Below are positions 43,016 through 52,030 of a stretch of 64,000 nt of DNA, in pieces. Source of the stretch: Nocardioides dongkuii (lineage in GTDB: Bacteria > Actinomycetota > Actinomycetes > Propionibacteriales > Nocardioidaceae). The position numbers and the translations under genes are program-made. The DNA is taken from NCBI RefSeq assembly GCF_014127485.1, contig NZ_CP059903.1, positions 3,904,001 through 3,968,000 on the forward strand, read 5' to 3'. The notes beneath the pieces were generated by a model that was not told where the DNA came from, did no database searches, and saw nothing but the letters and a program-made list of their open reading frames with translations. Position 1 is the first letter of the stretch. Each line of letters begins with the position of its first letter.

Positions 43016-45976
43016 CTACCCGAGCAGGCCCCGGCGGCGGGCGATCGCGGCGGCCTCCGTGCGGCCGGCGGCGCCCAGCTTGGCCAGGATGTTGGAGACG
43101 TGCACCGAGACCGTCTTGGCGCTGATGAAGAGCCGGCGCGCGATCTCGCCGTTGCTGCGGCCCTCGGCGACCAGCGCGAGGATCTCGGTCTCGCGCGCGG
43201 TGAGCGAGCCGGCGGCCGGCTCGGCGCGGCCGGGGGCGGTGCCCAGCGCGCGCAGCTCCTCGAGCAGCGGCTGCGCGCCGAGGCGACGGGCGGTCGCGCG
43301 CGCCAGGTCGGCGGCCTCGCGGGCGTCCGCGACGTCGCCGGTGGCGCGCAGGATGCCGGCCAGCCCGGCCCGCACCCGGGCGAGCTCGTGGGCGTGGCCG
43401 AGCTCGTCGTACCGGGCCTCCGCCTCGCGCCACGCCTGCACCAGCACGTCCTGGGGAGGCGCGTCGACGCCGATGAGCCAGCGCACCCGCAGCGTCTCCG
43501 CGTCCAGCCGCGCGACCCAGGCGCGCCCCTCCGGGCCCCAGTGGCCCGAGGGATCGGTGTAGCGCAGCAGCACGGTGTGCCCGTCGGTGTGCAGCCGCGC
43601 GACGTCCACGGCGAGCCGCTCCCGCTCGGCGGCGCTGAGGCGGGGCAGGAGCGGGGCCAGGGTCGCGACGGTCACGGCCGCCAGCCGGACCCGGGCACTG
43701 AACCACGCGTGCCAGATGCGGGTCATCTCGACCGCCGCGTCGTCGTACGCCCCGAGGACCGCGGCGACGTCCCCGGAGCGTCCGGCGGCCACGATGCCGA
43801 GCTCGGCGGCGTGGATGGCGACGCCGCCCTCGCGCTCCCAGTACCGGCGCAGCCCCTCGACCTCGCGGGCCACGTCGGCCCCGCGGGCCTGAAGCACCAG
43901 CAGCCGCACCGAGTCCAGGAGCGCCCGCGGGATGATCGGCGCGTGCAGGTCGACGACCTCGGTGAGGGCCAGCACGTCGTCCCACTCGCCGCGGACATGC
44001 AGCACCAGCGCCAGCTGCCACCGCGCCTCGAAGCTGTACGGCGCCCACGGGAGCCCGGCCGCCGCCGCCCGGTCGATCGCGCTGCGGAACCACGCCACGG
44101 CCTCGTCGAGCTCGGCCCAGTCCTGGTAGGAGCGGCCGAGCAGGAACCGGCCGCGCAGCTCGCTGAGCACCGCACCGGTGCGCTCCGCGTGCTCGACGGC
44201 ATCCCGGAGGGCCGCGCGCAGCCCCTCCTTGGGCCCGGCCTTCTTCAGGCCGCTGAGCGTGGTGACCGCGTCAGCGACGAGCTCGTGGAGGTCGAGCCGC
44301 TCGGCCAGTGCCAGCGCGTCCTGGCCGACCGCGGTCGCCTCCTCGTAGTCGCCGGAGGCGGCCAGGATCCGCGCGTGCACGGTCAGGGCGCGCGCCCGCA
44401 GCGGGCTCTCGCCGTCCGGCGCGAGCGCGACGGCCTCGGCGGACAGCTGGACGGGGTCGCCGGCGGTCTCGATGAGGTAGAGCGCGCCGGCCTGGGCGAT
44501 GAGCATCCGGGCCCGCTCCGCGTCGGTGCCGCCCTCGCCCTGCCGGCCGAGGTGCTCGGCGATCAGCGCGACCGCCCGCTCGGGGTCGCCGCTGGCCGTC
44601 AGCGCGTCGGCGGCCTGGACGACCAGCGTCGAGAGGCCGACGTCCCCGGCCGTCCGACGCGAGTCGGCGAACAGCTCCAGCGCCTGCTGGTAGTGGTAGG
44701 CCGCCTCGCCCGGGCCGCCCACCGCCGACGCCTCGTGGCCGGCGCGGATGCTGGCGTCGAGCGCCGTCTCGAGGTCCATCGCGAGCCGGGCGTGCCGCGC
44801 CAGCTCCGCGGCCGTGCCGCGCGCGCGGCCGTCGCGCAGCGCCGCGGCGTACGTCGCGTGCAGGCGGACCCGCTCGCCGGGCAGCAGGTCGTCGTACACC
44901 GCCTCGCCGAGCAGCGCGTGCCGGAACGCGTAGCGGCCGCCCTCGGTGACCAGGACGTTCATCTCCACGGCGCTTCGCAGGCCGGTCTCGAGGGCGGCGG
45001 CGTCCAGCCCGGCGACCGCCTCCAGCACGTCGTGGGCGACCTTGCGCCCGGCGACGCACGCCGCCCGGACCACCTGGCGCGCGGTGTCGTCGAGCCGGTC
45101 GACCCGGACCAGCAGGAGGTCGGCGAGGTCCGCGGGCACCCAGCTGCCGCCGCCGGACGCGGCGCTCGCGAGCTCCTCGACGAAGAACGCGTTGCCGTCG
45201 GCGCGGTCGACGATGTCCTCGACGACGGCGGCGAGCTCCTTGTGCGAGAGCCCCGCGGGCGCGAGCTGGGCGACGAGCGCGCGCACCGCCTCGTCGGGCA
45301 GCGGGCTCAGCGCGATCCGGTCGACCCCGCGCAGCCGCGACCACTCCGCGACCTGGGCGCGCAGGGGGTGCCGGCGGTGCAGGTCGTCGGCGCGGTACGA
45401 CGCGACCACTGCGACCGGCCCGGCGAACGGGCGGGTGAACAGGAAGCTGAGCATGTCCCGGGTCGACCGGTCGGCCCAGTGGGTGTCCTCGACGACCAGG
45501 AGCAGCGGCGCCTTGTCGGCCGCGGCCTCCAGCAGCGCGTGGACCGCCTCGAACAGGTCGCCGCGGTCGAGCGCGGCGGTCCTCCCGTCGTCGGGCGCGG
45601 TGAGCACCCGCCGTCCCGGCTGGAGGCGGGCGAGCGCGGGCTGGGCCGCCGCGACCCGGTCGACGACGTCGGGGAGGTCGGCGGCGAGCCACCCGAGCAC
45701 CTCGGAGAACGGCAGGTACGGCAGCGCGCTGTCGCCGAAGTCGAGGCAGTGCCCGGCGCAGACCTGCCAGCCGTCGGCGACCGCGAGGTCGCGCAGCTCG
45801 GTGAGCAGCCGGGTCTTCCCGACGCCGGCGTCGCCGGAGAGCAGCACCACGCCGCCGGGACGGCTCCCGCCCGCGGACGTGCCGACGCCGAGCGCCGCGG
45901 CGATCTCGGTCAGCTCGGCGTCCCGCCCGACCATCGGGGTCGGGGTGCTCCGGTCGGGGTGGGCCACGTGCTCCAT
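43016..45976 (-). CDS. Large ATP-binding LuxR-family (LAL/MalT-like) regulator
   Basis: 986-residue regulator. It has an N-terminal AAA/NTPase module with Walker A G-D-A-G-V-G-K-T near residue 50 and Walker B L-L-L-V-V-E-D-T-H-W near 165. A long helical TPR-like middle (about 400-880) follows, with a C-terminal LuxR HTH (L-T-A-R-E-T-E-I-L-A-L-V-A-E-G, then N-G-E-I-A-R-R-L-F-I-S). Such proteins integrate an effector with ATP binding before activating transcription. Nothing shows the target; the adjacent 50-aa gene and the hut genes upstream are candidates. ATG at 45976 is used; M-V-G-R-D at 45934 is an alternative. Confidence 0.92.
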   Translation of the reverse strand: MEHVAHPDRSTPTPMVGRDAELTEIAAALGVGTSAGGSRPGGVVLLSGDAGVGKTRLLTELRDLAVADGWQVCAGHCLDFGDSALPYLPFSEVLGWLAADLPDVVDRVAAAQPALARLQPGRRVLTAPDDGRTAALDRGDLFEAVHALLEAAADKAPLLLVVEDTHWADRSTRDMLSFLFTRPFAGPVAVVASYRADDLHRRHPLRAQVAEWSRLRGVDRIALSPLPDEAVRALVAQLAPAGLSHKELAAVVEDIVDRADGNAFFVEELASAASGGGSWVPADLADLLLVRVDRLDDTARQVVRAACVAGRKVAHDVLEAVAGLDAAALETGLRSAVEMNVLVTEGGRYAFRHALLGEAVYDDLLPGERVRLHATYAAALRDGRARGTAAELARHARLAMDLETALDASIRAGHEASAVGGPGEAAYHYQQALELFADSRRTAGDVGLSTLVVQAADALTASGDPERAVALIAEHLGRQGEGGTDAERARMLIAQAGALYLIETAGDPVQLSAEAVALAPDGESPLRARALTVHARILAASGDYEEATAVGQDALALAERLDLHELVADAVTTLSGLKKAGPKEGLRAALRDAVEHAERTGAVLSELRGRFLLGRSYQDWAELDEAVAWFRSAIDRAAAAGLPWAPYSFEARWQLALVLHVRGEWDDVLALTEVVDLHAPIIPRALLDSVRLLVLQARGADVAREVEGLRRYWEREGGVAIHAAELGIVAAGRSGDVAAVLGAYDDAAVEMTRIWHAWFSARVRLAAVTVATLAPLLPRLSAAERERLAVDVARLHTDGHTVLLRYTDPSGHWGPEGRAWVARLDAETLRVRWLIGVDAPPQDVLVQAWREAEARYDELGHAHELARVRAGLAGILRATGDVADAREAADLARATARRLGAQPLLEELRALGTAPGRAEPAAGSLTARETEILALVAEGRSNGEIARRLFISAKTVSVHVSNILAKLGAAGRTEAAAIARRRGLLG

Positions 45977-46011
45977 GATCCCGCGAAGCGGGACGGTCTG
46001 CTCGGAATTGC

Positions 46012-46164
46012 TCAGCGGGCGTCCTCGACCGGCACGGACGGGCGGCGCACCCGGCGCACCCGCGGGGCCCGGCCGTGCCCGTGGCGGCGGCTGCGGACGC
46101 CGGCGCGGATCCGGCTGCTGCGGTAGTCCATCTCGGACTTGGCGTAGACGTTGCTCTCGAACAT
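46012..46164 (-). CDS. Small 50-aa basic protein
   Basis: 50-residue protein, easily missed. It begins M-F-E-S-N-V-Y-A-K-S-E-M-D-Y-R-S-S-R-I-R and continues very Arg-rich. An AGGAG ribosome site lies 7 nt before the ATG. The basic composition suggests nucleic-acid or membrane binding, but I do not recognise a function. It lies 35 bp upstream of the LuxR regulator on the same strand, so the two may be co-transcribed. The frame is open further upstream but has no ribosome site there. Confidence 0.6.
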   Translation of the reverse strand: MFESNVYAKSEMDYRSSRIRAGVRSRRHGHGRAPRVRRVRRPSVPVEDAR

Positions 46165-46270
46165 GGTGCTGCTCCTCGGTCTCAGGGCTTCTCGATGACC
46201 CGAGACTCGTCCGCTGAGGTAGGCCCGCACATCGGGCGGATGCCCTATCTCCGGGAGCGGGCGGCGCGCT

Positions 46271-46288
46271 GCTACCTCAGGCGGTAGC
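46271..46288. promoter_or_regulatory. Palindrome between hutI end and the small-gene promoter
   Basis: GCTACC-N6-GGTAGC is a perfect 6-bp inverted repeat. It overlaps the last codons of hutI. CTGAGGTAG at 46214-46222 repeats an inverted half 49 bp away. Possible operator for the small gene and LuxR regulator; weak evidence. Confidence 0.3.
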
Positions 46289-47440
46289 GACCGCCCGGCC
46301 ACCGACCCAGGTGCCGGCGACGAGCGGGACGCCCGGACGGTAGGCGAGGTGGACGTGGCTCGGGGCGTCGATCGCGAGGAAGTCCGCCCGCGCGCCCGGA
46401 ACCAGCCGGCCCACGTCGTCACGGTCCAGCGCGGCGGCGCCGCCCGCGGTCGCGGCGTGCACGGCCTCGGCGGGGGTCATCCCGAGGTCGCGGACCGCGA
46501 CGGCGATGCAGAACGGCAGGCTGCTCGTGTACGACGACCCGGGGTTGCAGTCGCTCGCGAGCGCGACCCGCACGCCGGCGTCCAGCAGCCGGCGGGCGTC
46601 GGGGTAGGGCTGGCGGGTCGAGAACTCGACCCCGGGCAGCAGGGTCGCGATGGTGCCGCTGTCGCGCAGCGCGTCGACGTCCGCGTCGTCGAGGTGGGTG
46701 CAGTGGTCGACCGCGACCAGCCCGAGCTCCGCCGCGAGTCGTACGCCGGGTCCCGGGCCGAGCTGGTTGGCGTGCAGCCGGCCGCGGAGCCCGGCCGCCG
46801 CGCCGGCCTGCAGGATGGTGCGCGCCTGGTCGGCGTCGAACGCGCCGCGCTCGCAGAAGACGTCGATCCAGCGGGCGTGCTTGCGGGCCGCCTCCAGCAT
46901 CGGGCCGGTGACCAGCGCGACGTACGCCGCCGGGTCGCCGTCGGGGACGACGTGCGCGCCGAGGAACGTGGTCTCGTCGGTGACCTGCCGCGCGATCGCC
47001 AGGCTGCGCGCCTCGTCGCGGACGGTCAGGCCGTAGCCGCTCTTGACCTCCACCGTGGTCGTGCCCTGGCGGCGCATCTCCCCGACCAGCCGGGCGAGAT
47101 TGGCGGCGAGCTGCTCGTCGGTCGCGGCGCGGGTGGCGGCGACGGTGGTGCGGATGCCGCCGGCGGCGTACGGCTCGCCGGCCATCCGGGCGGCGAACTC
47201 GGCGCTCCGGTCGCCGGCGAAGACCAGGTGGCTGTGGCTGTCGACGAACCCGGGCAGCACCGCGCGCCCGCCCAGGTCGTACGCCACGTCGGCCGCGGGC
47301 GCGTCGGCCGCGCTGCCGACCCACGCGACCCGGCCCCGCTCGACCACGAGCGCCGCGTGGTGACGTACGCCGAGGAGGTCGGCGGCCTGCGGATCGTTGG
47401 TGACCAGCTCGCCGATGCCGGTGAACAGCGTGCTGCTCAT
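46277..47440 (-). CDS. hutI: Imidazolonepropionase HutI
   Basis: 387-residue amidohydrolase-fold enzyme converting 4-imidazolone-5-propionate to N-formimino-L-glutamate, step three of histidine degradation. Metal-site and family motifs are [13 protein letters not shown] near residue 70, H-A-N-Q-L, D-H-C-T-H-L and [10 protein letters not shown]. The ATG at 47440 overlaps the hutF stop (ATGA); the GTG two codons earlier is less likely. It is last in the string M20 enzyme-hutF-hutI. Confidence 0.95.
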   Translation of the reverse strand: MSSTLFTGIGELVTNDPQAADLLGVRHHAALVVERGRVAWVGSAADAPAADVAYDLGGRAVLPGFVDSHSHLVFAGDRSAEFAARMAGEPYAAGGIRTTVAATRAATDEQLAANLARLVGEMRRQGTTTVEVKSGYGLTVRDEARSLAIARQVTDETTFLGAHVVPDGDPAAYVALVTGPMLEAARKHARWIDVFCERGAFDADQARTILQAGAAAGLRGRLHANQLGPGPGVRLAAELGLVAVDHCTHLDDADVDALRDSGTIATLLPGVEFSTRQPYPDARRLLDAGVRVALASDCNPGSSYTSSLPFCIAVAVRDLGMTPAEAVHAATAGGAAALDRDDVGRLVPGARADFLAIDAPSHVHLAYRPGVPLVAGTWVGGRAVATA

Positions 47441-48801
47441 GCCCACAGCCTCTCGATCTCGTGGGCCAGCTCGCGGCCGATGTCGGCGCGGTCGCCGGCG
47501 CGCGCGACGACCCGCCCGTCGGCGACCACGTGGGTGACGTCGGCGGCGGTCGCGGCGAAGACCGCGGTCTGCTCGTCCGCGCCGGTGCCGGCCGTGGTCG
47601 GGGTGTCGGTGGCGACGGTGACCAGGTCGGCGCGGGCCCCGACCGCGATCCGCCCCGCGTCGGCGTACCCCAGGCTGTCGTGGCGGGTCGCGGCCTCGAG
47701 GAGCTCGGCCGCCGACCAGTGGCCGCGCCGCTGCGTCGCCAGCCGCTCGTCGAGCTCGACGGCGCGCATCTCCTCGAACAGGTCGACCACCGCGTGGCTG
47801 TCGCTGCCGAGCGCGAGCCGCGCCCCCGCGTCGTGCAGCGCGCGGCTCGGGCCGACGCCGTCACCGAGGTCGCGCTCGGTGGTGGGGCAGAGACAGACGC
47901 TCGTGCGGCTGCGTCCGAGGCGCCCGATGTCGTCGGCGGTCAGGTGGGTCGCGTGCACGGCGGTCGTCCGCGGACCGAGCGCGCCGGCCTCGTCGAGGAG
48001 CGCGGTCGGCGTGACGCCGTACGCCGCCAGGCAGTCGTCGTTCTCGCGCACCTGCTCGCTCAGGTGCACGTGCAGCGGGCCGTCGCCCGCCCCCGCCACG
48101 ACCGTCGTGAGGTCCTCCCGCGGCACGGCACGCACCGAGTGGATCGCGGCGCCGACGACCGCCCGCGCGCCGACGGTGTCGCGCAGCTCCGCGATCCTCG
48201 CCGCCCAGGCGTCCGCGGACCCGTCCGAGTACCTCAGCTGCGCGCCCTCGACCGGCGCACCGAACCCCGCGCTGAGGTAGCAGGCGTCCAGCAGCGCCAG
48301 CCGTACGCCGGCCTCCGCGGCCGCCTCGACGAGCGCGAGCCCCATCGCGTGCGGGTCGTCGTACGGCGTGCCGCCGGGCTGGTGGTGCAGGTAGTGGAAC
48401 TCGCCGACCGTGGTGATCCCGGCCGCCGCCATCTCGCGGTAGACCGCCCGCGCCAGCCGTCGGTAGGAGTCGGGGTCGAGCCGCCCCGCCACGGCGTACA
48501 TCTGCTCGCGCCAGGTCCAGAACGTCCCGCCCCCGCGCTGCGTCCGCCCCCGCAGCGCCCGGTGGAACGCGTGGCTGTGCGCGTTCGCGAGGCCGGGGAG
48601 GGTGAGGCCGGGGAGTCGGACGGTTTCCCCGGTGATCCGGGGAAACCTGATGTTCTCGGCCGTCGCGATGCCCGAGAACATCAGGTTCTCCCTGAGAACA
48701 TCGACCGCCGCGAACCGCCCGTCCTCGACCTCCACCAGCACCTCGTCGGCGACGGCGCCGTCGACCCAGGCCCGCTCGAGGAGGTACGCCGTGCGGGTCA
48801 C
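47437..48801 (-). CDS. hutF: Formimidoylglutamate deiminase HutF with an inserted palindromic segment
   Basis: 454-residue amidohydrolase releasing ammonia from N-formimino-L-glutamate to give N-formyl-L-glutamate. Conserved parts are [18 protein letters not shown] near residue 70, [15 protein letters not shown] and A-L-G-S-D-S-H. Residues about 34-61 are encoded by a 78-bp triple hairpin (48622-48699) and form an extra stretch between the first beta strands and the conserved L-P-G-L region. The insert keeps the frame, so the enzyme is probably active. GTG start in a GTGA overlap with the upstream M20 gene. Confidence 0.93.
   Translation of the reverse strand: MTRTAYLLERAWVDGAVADEVLVEVEDGRFAAVDVLRENLMFSGIATAENIRFPRITGETVRLPGLTLPGLANAHSHAFHRALRGRTQRGGGTFWTWREQMYAVAGRLDPDSYRRLARAVYREMAAAGITTVGEFHYLHHQPGGTPYDDPHAMGLALVEAAAEAGVRLALLDACYLSAGFGAPVEGAQLRYSDGSADAWAARIAELRDTVGARAVVGAAIHSVRAVPREDLTTVVAGAGDGPLHVHLSEQVRENDDCLAAYGVTPTALLDEAGALGPRTTAVHATHLTADDIGRLGRSRTSVCLCPTTERDLGDGVGPSRALHDAGARLALGSDSHAVVDLFEEMRAVELDERLATQRRGHWSAAELLEAATRHDSLGYADAGRIAVGARADLVTVATDTPTTAGTGADEQTAVFAATAADVTHVVADGRVVARAGDRADIGRELAHEIERLWA
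48622..48699. repeat. In-frame triple-hairpin palindromic element inside hutF
   Basis: Three adjacent inverted repeats: GGTTTCCCCGG/CCGGGGAAACC (48622-48632, 48637-48647), TGATGTTCTCGG/CCGAGAACATCA (48648-48659, 48672-48683) and GTTCTC/GAGAAC (48685-48690, 48694-48699). The total of 78 bp is divisible by three. Confidence 0.8.
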
Positions 48802-49982
48802 CGCAGCAGGTCCTCGAGCACGTCGGTCAGGGCGGTCACGCCGGCCAGGCAGTCGGACACGAGCGCCGACTCGGCGGGCGAGTGCGAGACGCCGGTGGGG
48901 TTGCGGACGAAGAGCATCGCGGTCGGGATGCCCGCGGCCTGCAGGACGCCGGCGTCGTGGCCGGCCTGGGTCGCGAGCACCGGCCAGCCGCGCGGCTCGG
49001 CGAGGGCGGCGGCCAGCGCGGGGTCGAAGGCGACCGCGCCCGAGACCGACTCGGCGGCGACCTCGACCCTGGTGCCGTCGCGGCCCGCGCGGTCGGCCGC
49101 CTGCCGGGACACCGCGGCGACCAGCTCCTCGAGCGCGGCGTCGGTCGCGCCGCGGGCGTCGAGCCAGGCGCTGACCCGCGACGGGATCGCGTTGGTGCCG
49201 TTCGGCGCGACCTCGAGCCGCCCGAAGGTCGCCCGCTGCCCGGCGATCCGCGCCTGCTTGTTGGCGGCCAGCGCGGTCATCGCGTAGGTCAGCATCGGGT
49301 CCGCGCGGTCCTCCATCCGGGTGGTGCCGGCGTGGTCGGCGTCCCCGCGGAAGTCGTAGCGCCACCGCCCGTGCGACCAGATCCCGCTCGCGACGCCGAC
49401 GGGCGCGTCGAGCTGGTCCAGGCCGCGGCCCTGCTCGACGTGCAGCTCGACGAACGTGCCGACGCCGTCCAGGAGCGCCGACGTCCCGCCGGCCACGACG
49501 TCCCCGAGCGGCACGCCGGAGCGGTCGCGCAGCCCGCGGGCGTCGTCCCAGGACAGCGCGCCGGTGGCCAGCCGCGAGCCCAGGCAGGCGACGCCGAAGC
49601 GGGAGCCCTCCTCCTCGGCGAACACGCCGATCCCCAGCGGCCGGGCCGGCGCCACGCCCCGCTCCCGGAGTCCGTCGACCGCCGCCAGCGCCGAGACCAC
49701 GCCGAGCGGGCCGTCGTACGCCCCGCCGTCGAGGACCGAGTCGAGGTGCGACCCGGTGAGGACTCCCCGGGCGTCATCACCGGGGACGCCGCCCCACCAC
49801 GCGACCACGTTGCCGAACCCGTCCTCGCGCACCGCGAGCCCGCGCGCGGCCGCCTGCTCGGCGAGCCAGGCCCGCAGCTCGGTCTCCGCCGCCAGGAACG
49901 GCTGGCGGAAGTAGCCGCCCGTCTCCGCCGAGCGCCCCACCGGGGCCAGGTCCGCCCACATCCGCTCGAAGTCGTCAGGCAT
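48798..49982 (-). CDS. M20-family amidohydrolase (AllC-like), candidate N-formylglutamate deformylase
   Basis: 394-residue M20 metallo-amidase of the allantoate amidohydrolase/N-carbamoyl-amino-acid hydrolase type. Metal ligands are in T-G-S-H-L-D-S-V, D-G-P-L-G-V, E-E-E-G-S-R-F and H-V-E-Q-G-R; R-G-D-A-D-H-A-G-T-T-R-M is typical of the subfamily. Immediately upstream of hutF with a GTGA overlap, and with no hutG in view, it is best placed to cleave N-formyl-L-glutamate. Streptomyces hut clusters carry an equivalent allC-like gene beside hutU/hutF/hutI. Start ATG at 49982 has GGAGG 5 nt upstream. It is divergent from the nitroreductase gene, 10 bp away. Confidence 0.85.
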   Translation of the reverse strand: MPDDFERMWADLAPVGRSAETGGYFRQPFLAAETELRAWLAEQAAARGLAVREDGFGNVVAWWGGVPGDDARGVLTGSHLDSVLDGGAYDGPLGVVSALAAVDGLRERGVAPARPLGIGVFAEEEGSRFGVACLGSRLATGALSWDDARGLRDRSGVPLGDVVAGGTSALLDGVGTFVELHVEQGRGLDQLDAPVGVASGIWSHGRWRYDFRGDADHAGTTRMEDRADPMLTYAMTALAANKQARIAGQRATFGRLEVAPNGTNAIPSRVSAWLDARGATDAALEELVAAVSRQAADRAGRDGTRVEVAAESVSGAVAFDPALAAALAEPRGWPVLATQAGHDAGVLQAAGIPTAMLFVRNPTGVSHSPAESALVSDCLAGVTALTDVLEDLLR

Positions 49983-49992
49983 GGTGTCCTCC

Positions 49993-50607
49993 ATGGAGTT
50001 CCAGGACGTCGTCCGCCGCCGCCGGATGGTGCGCCGCTACACCGACGAGCCGGTCGACCCGGCCGTCGTCGACCGGGCGCTGCACAACGCCACCCGCGCC
50101 CCGAGCGCCGGGTTCAGCCAGGGCTGGGCGTTCGTCGTCCTGGACACCCCGCACGACGTACGCCGGTTCTGGGCGGCCACCGCCGACCCCGCCGCGCCGG
50201 GCCGCGAGCCCGACTCCTGGCTGCGCGGCATGATGACCGCCCCCGTGGTCGTGGTGCCGTGCAGCAGCAAGGCGGCCTACCTGGACCGCTACGCCGAGCC
50301 CGACAAGGGCTGGACCGACCGCGACGAGGCCCGCTGGCCGGTGCCGTTCTGGCACATGGACGCGGCGATGGCGAGCCTGCTGGTGCTGCAGACCGCGGTG
50401 GACGCGGGCCTCGGCGGCTGCTTCTTCGGGGTGCCGCCGCACGCGGACGCCGCGCTGCGCGAGGAGCTCGGCATCCCCGACGACCACGACCCGGTCGGCG
50501 TGATCACCCTCGGCCACCCCGCCGACGGCGGCGCGGCCGGCTCCCCCGCCCGGCGCCGCCGGCGCCCGCTCACCGAGGTCGTCCATCGCGGCGGCTGGGG
50601 TCACTGA
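49993..50607 (+). CDS. Nitroreductase-family protein
   Basis: 204-residue FMN-dependent nitroreductase-fold protein. It has R-R-R-R-M-V-R-R-Y near the N-terminus (FMN phosphate site), N-A-T-R-A-P-S-A-G-F-S-Q-G-W, and the late segment G-L-G-G-C-F-F-G-V-P with V-G-V-I-T-L-G-H-P. Substrate unknown. The start ATG lies in a CTCCATGGAG palindrome 10 bp from the divergent hut M20 gene; a start at 49981 would overlap that gene's start codon. No ribosome site is visible. Confidence 0.88.
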   Translation: MEFQDVVRRRRMVRRYTDEPVDPAVVDRALHNATRAPSAGFSQGWAFVVLDTPHDVRRFWAATADPAAPGREPDSWLRGMMTAPVVVVPCSSKAAYLDRYAEPDKGWTDRDEARWPVPFWHMDAAMASLLVLQTAVDAGLGGCFFGVPPHADAALREELGIPDDHDPVGVITLGHPADGGAAGSPARRRRRPLTEVVHRGGWGH

Positions 50608-50688
50608 CCCAGCAGACCGCCTGACGCCGGTCCCGACAAGCCGCCGCCCCGCGCGGAGGTCTCGGATACGAGAGCGACCGGGGGTGTG

Positions 50689-50694
50689 TACGGT
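50689..50694 (+). promoter_or_regulatory. -10 element of an apparently leaderless promoter (M20 peptidase)
   Basis: TACGGT lies exactly 7 nt before the ATG at 50702, with no ribosome site between. The 94-bp gap after the nitroreductase gene holds nothing else that I can see. Confidence 0.5.
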
Positions 50695-50701
50695 CCCGCG
50701 C

Positions 50702-52030
50702 ATGACCGACAGGGCCGTGGACCCGGCCGTGGCCAAGCTGCAGGCCCTCGTGCGGATCCCGACCGTGAGCCACCGCGACCCCGCGCTGGTCGACACCGCC
50801 GCGTTCGACGACTTCCTCGTCGAGCTCGCGCGCCAGTTCCCGGTGCTGCACGAGCGCCTCGAGCTGACCCGGATCCACACCCACGGGCTGCTGTTCCGCT
50901 GGCCCGGGCGCAGCGCGGCGCGCCCGGTGGTGCTGATGGCGCACCTCGACGTGGTCCCGGTCGAGGGCACCTGGCAGCACCCGCCGTTCTCCGGCGCGCT
51001 CGTCGACGGCCAGGTCTGGGGCCGGGGCACGCTCGACGACAAGGGTTCCCTGGTCGCGATCTGCGAGGCGGTCGAGGTGCTGCTGGAGGACGGCTTCACC
51101 CCCGCCCAGGACGTCTGGCTGAGCTTCGGCTGCGACGAGGAGGTCTTCGGCCGGGCCGCGCCGCTCGCCGTCGCGGAGCTGGTACGCCGCGGCGTCCGGC
51201 CGTGGTTCGTCCTCGACGAGGGCGGGGCGATCGCGAGCGAGGCGTTCCCGGGCGTCGGCGCACCCGTCGGCGTCGTGGGTGTCACCGAGAAGGGCGTCAC
51301 GTCGGTCGAGCTGGTTGCGGAGGGCCGCGGCGGGCACGCCTCGACGCCCGCGAAGGGCGGGCCGACCGCCCGGATCGCCCGCGCCATCACCCGCCTGGAG
51401 CGCGCGCCGATGCCGGCCAGCACGCCGGAGCCGACCCTCGAGCTGTTCCGCCGGCTGGCGCCGCACGCCCCGCTCCCCCTGCGCCCGCTGATGGCCCACG
51501 CCGACCGGATCCGGCCGCTGCTCACCCGCGCCCTCCTCGCGGCCGGGCCGGAGACCGCGGCGATGACGCGCACCACGCTCGCCGTCACCACGCTGTCGGG
51601 CAGCCCGGCGATCAACGTCATCGCCGCCACCGCGCGGGCCGGCGTCAACATCCGGGTGATGGTCGGCGACACCGTCGCCGGCGTGCTCGACCACGTCCGC
51701 CGGGTCGTCGACGACGACGCGGTGCGGCTCGAGGTCGTCGAGCAGAACGAGCCGAGCCCGGTCTCCCCCCGCGACGACGCCTTCTCGCTGATCGAGCGCT
51801 CGATCAGCGAGATCTTCCCCGACGCCGTCCCCGCGCCGTACGTGATGATGGCCGCCACCGACGCCCGCCACTTCACCGCGATCTGCGAGCGCGTCTACCG
51901 GTTCGCCCCCTTCCGGATGACCAAGGCCCAGCGCCAGGCCATCCACTCCTACGACGAGCACCTCGCGGTCGACGCGTTCCTCGACGGCGTCCGCTGGTAC
52001 CGCCACCTGATCGAGAGGCTGCCCGCATGA
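50702..52030 (+). CDS. M20/M25/M40-family peptidase
   Basis: 442-residue zinc peptidase. The metal site starts with L-M-A-H-L-D-V-V-P-V and continues W-G-R-G-T-L-D-D-K-G, then G-C-D-E-E-V-F-G. The lid domain contains the usual G-R-G-G-H-A-S-T-P. It is similar to carboxypeptidase-PM20D1/aminoacylase-type members; substrate unknown. The ATG at 50702 follows TACGGT by 7 nt, so the longer frame starting near 50684 is rejected. It overlaps the following transporter gene (ATGA), suggesting uptake or export linked to the hydrolysis. Confidence 0.9.
   Translation: MTDRAVDPAVAKLQALVRIPTVSHRDPALVDTAAFDDFLVELARQFPVLHERLELTRIHTHGLLFRWPGRSAARPVVLMAHLDVVPVEGTWQHPPFSGALVDGQVWGRGTLDDKGSLVAICEAVEVLLEDGFTPAQDVWLSFGCDEEVFGRAAPLAVAELVRRGVRPWFVLDEGGAIASEAFPGVGAPVGVVGVTEKGVTSVELVAEGRGGHASTPAKGGPTARIARAITRLERAPMPASTPEPTLELFRRLAPHAPLPLRPLMAHADRIRPLLTRALLAAGPETAAMTRTTLAVTTLSGSPAINVIAATARAGVNIRVMVGDTVAGVLDHVRRVVDDDAVRLEVVEQNEPSPVSPRDDAFSLIERSISEIFPDAVPAPYVMMAATDARHFTAICERVYRFAPFRMTKAQRQAIHSYDEHLAVDAFLDGVRWYRHLIERLPA

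Noticed and set aside
41159..46126. A 1655-codon open frame on the plus strand across the FMO, TetR and LuxR genes
   Set aside because: It lies antisense to genes with clear catalytic and DNA-binding motifs. Its protein is low-complexity Val/Arg/Gly/Asp-rich, the typical shadow of GC-rich codon usage.
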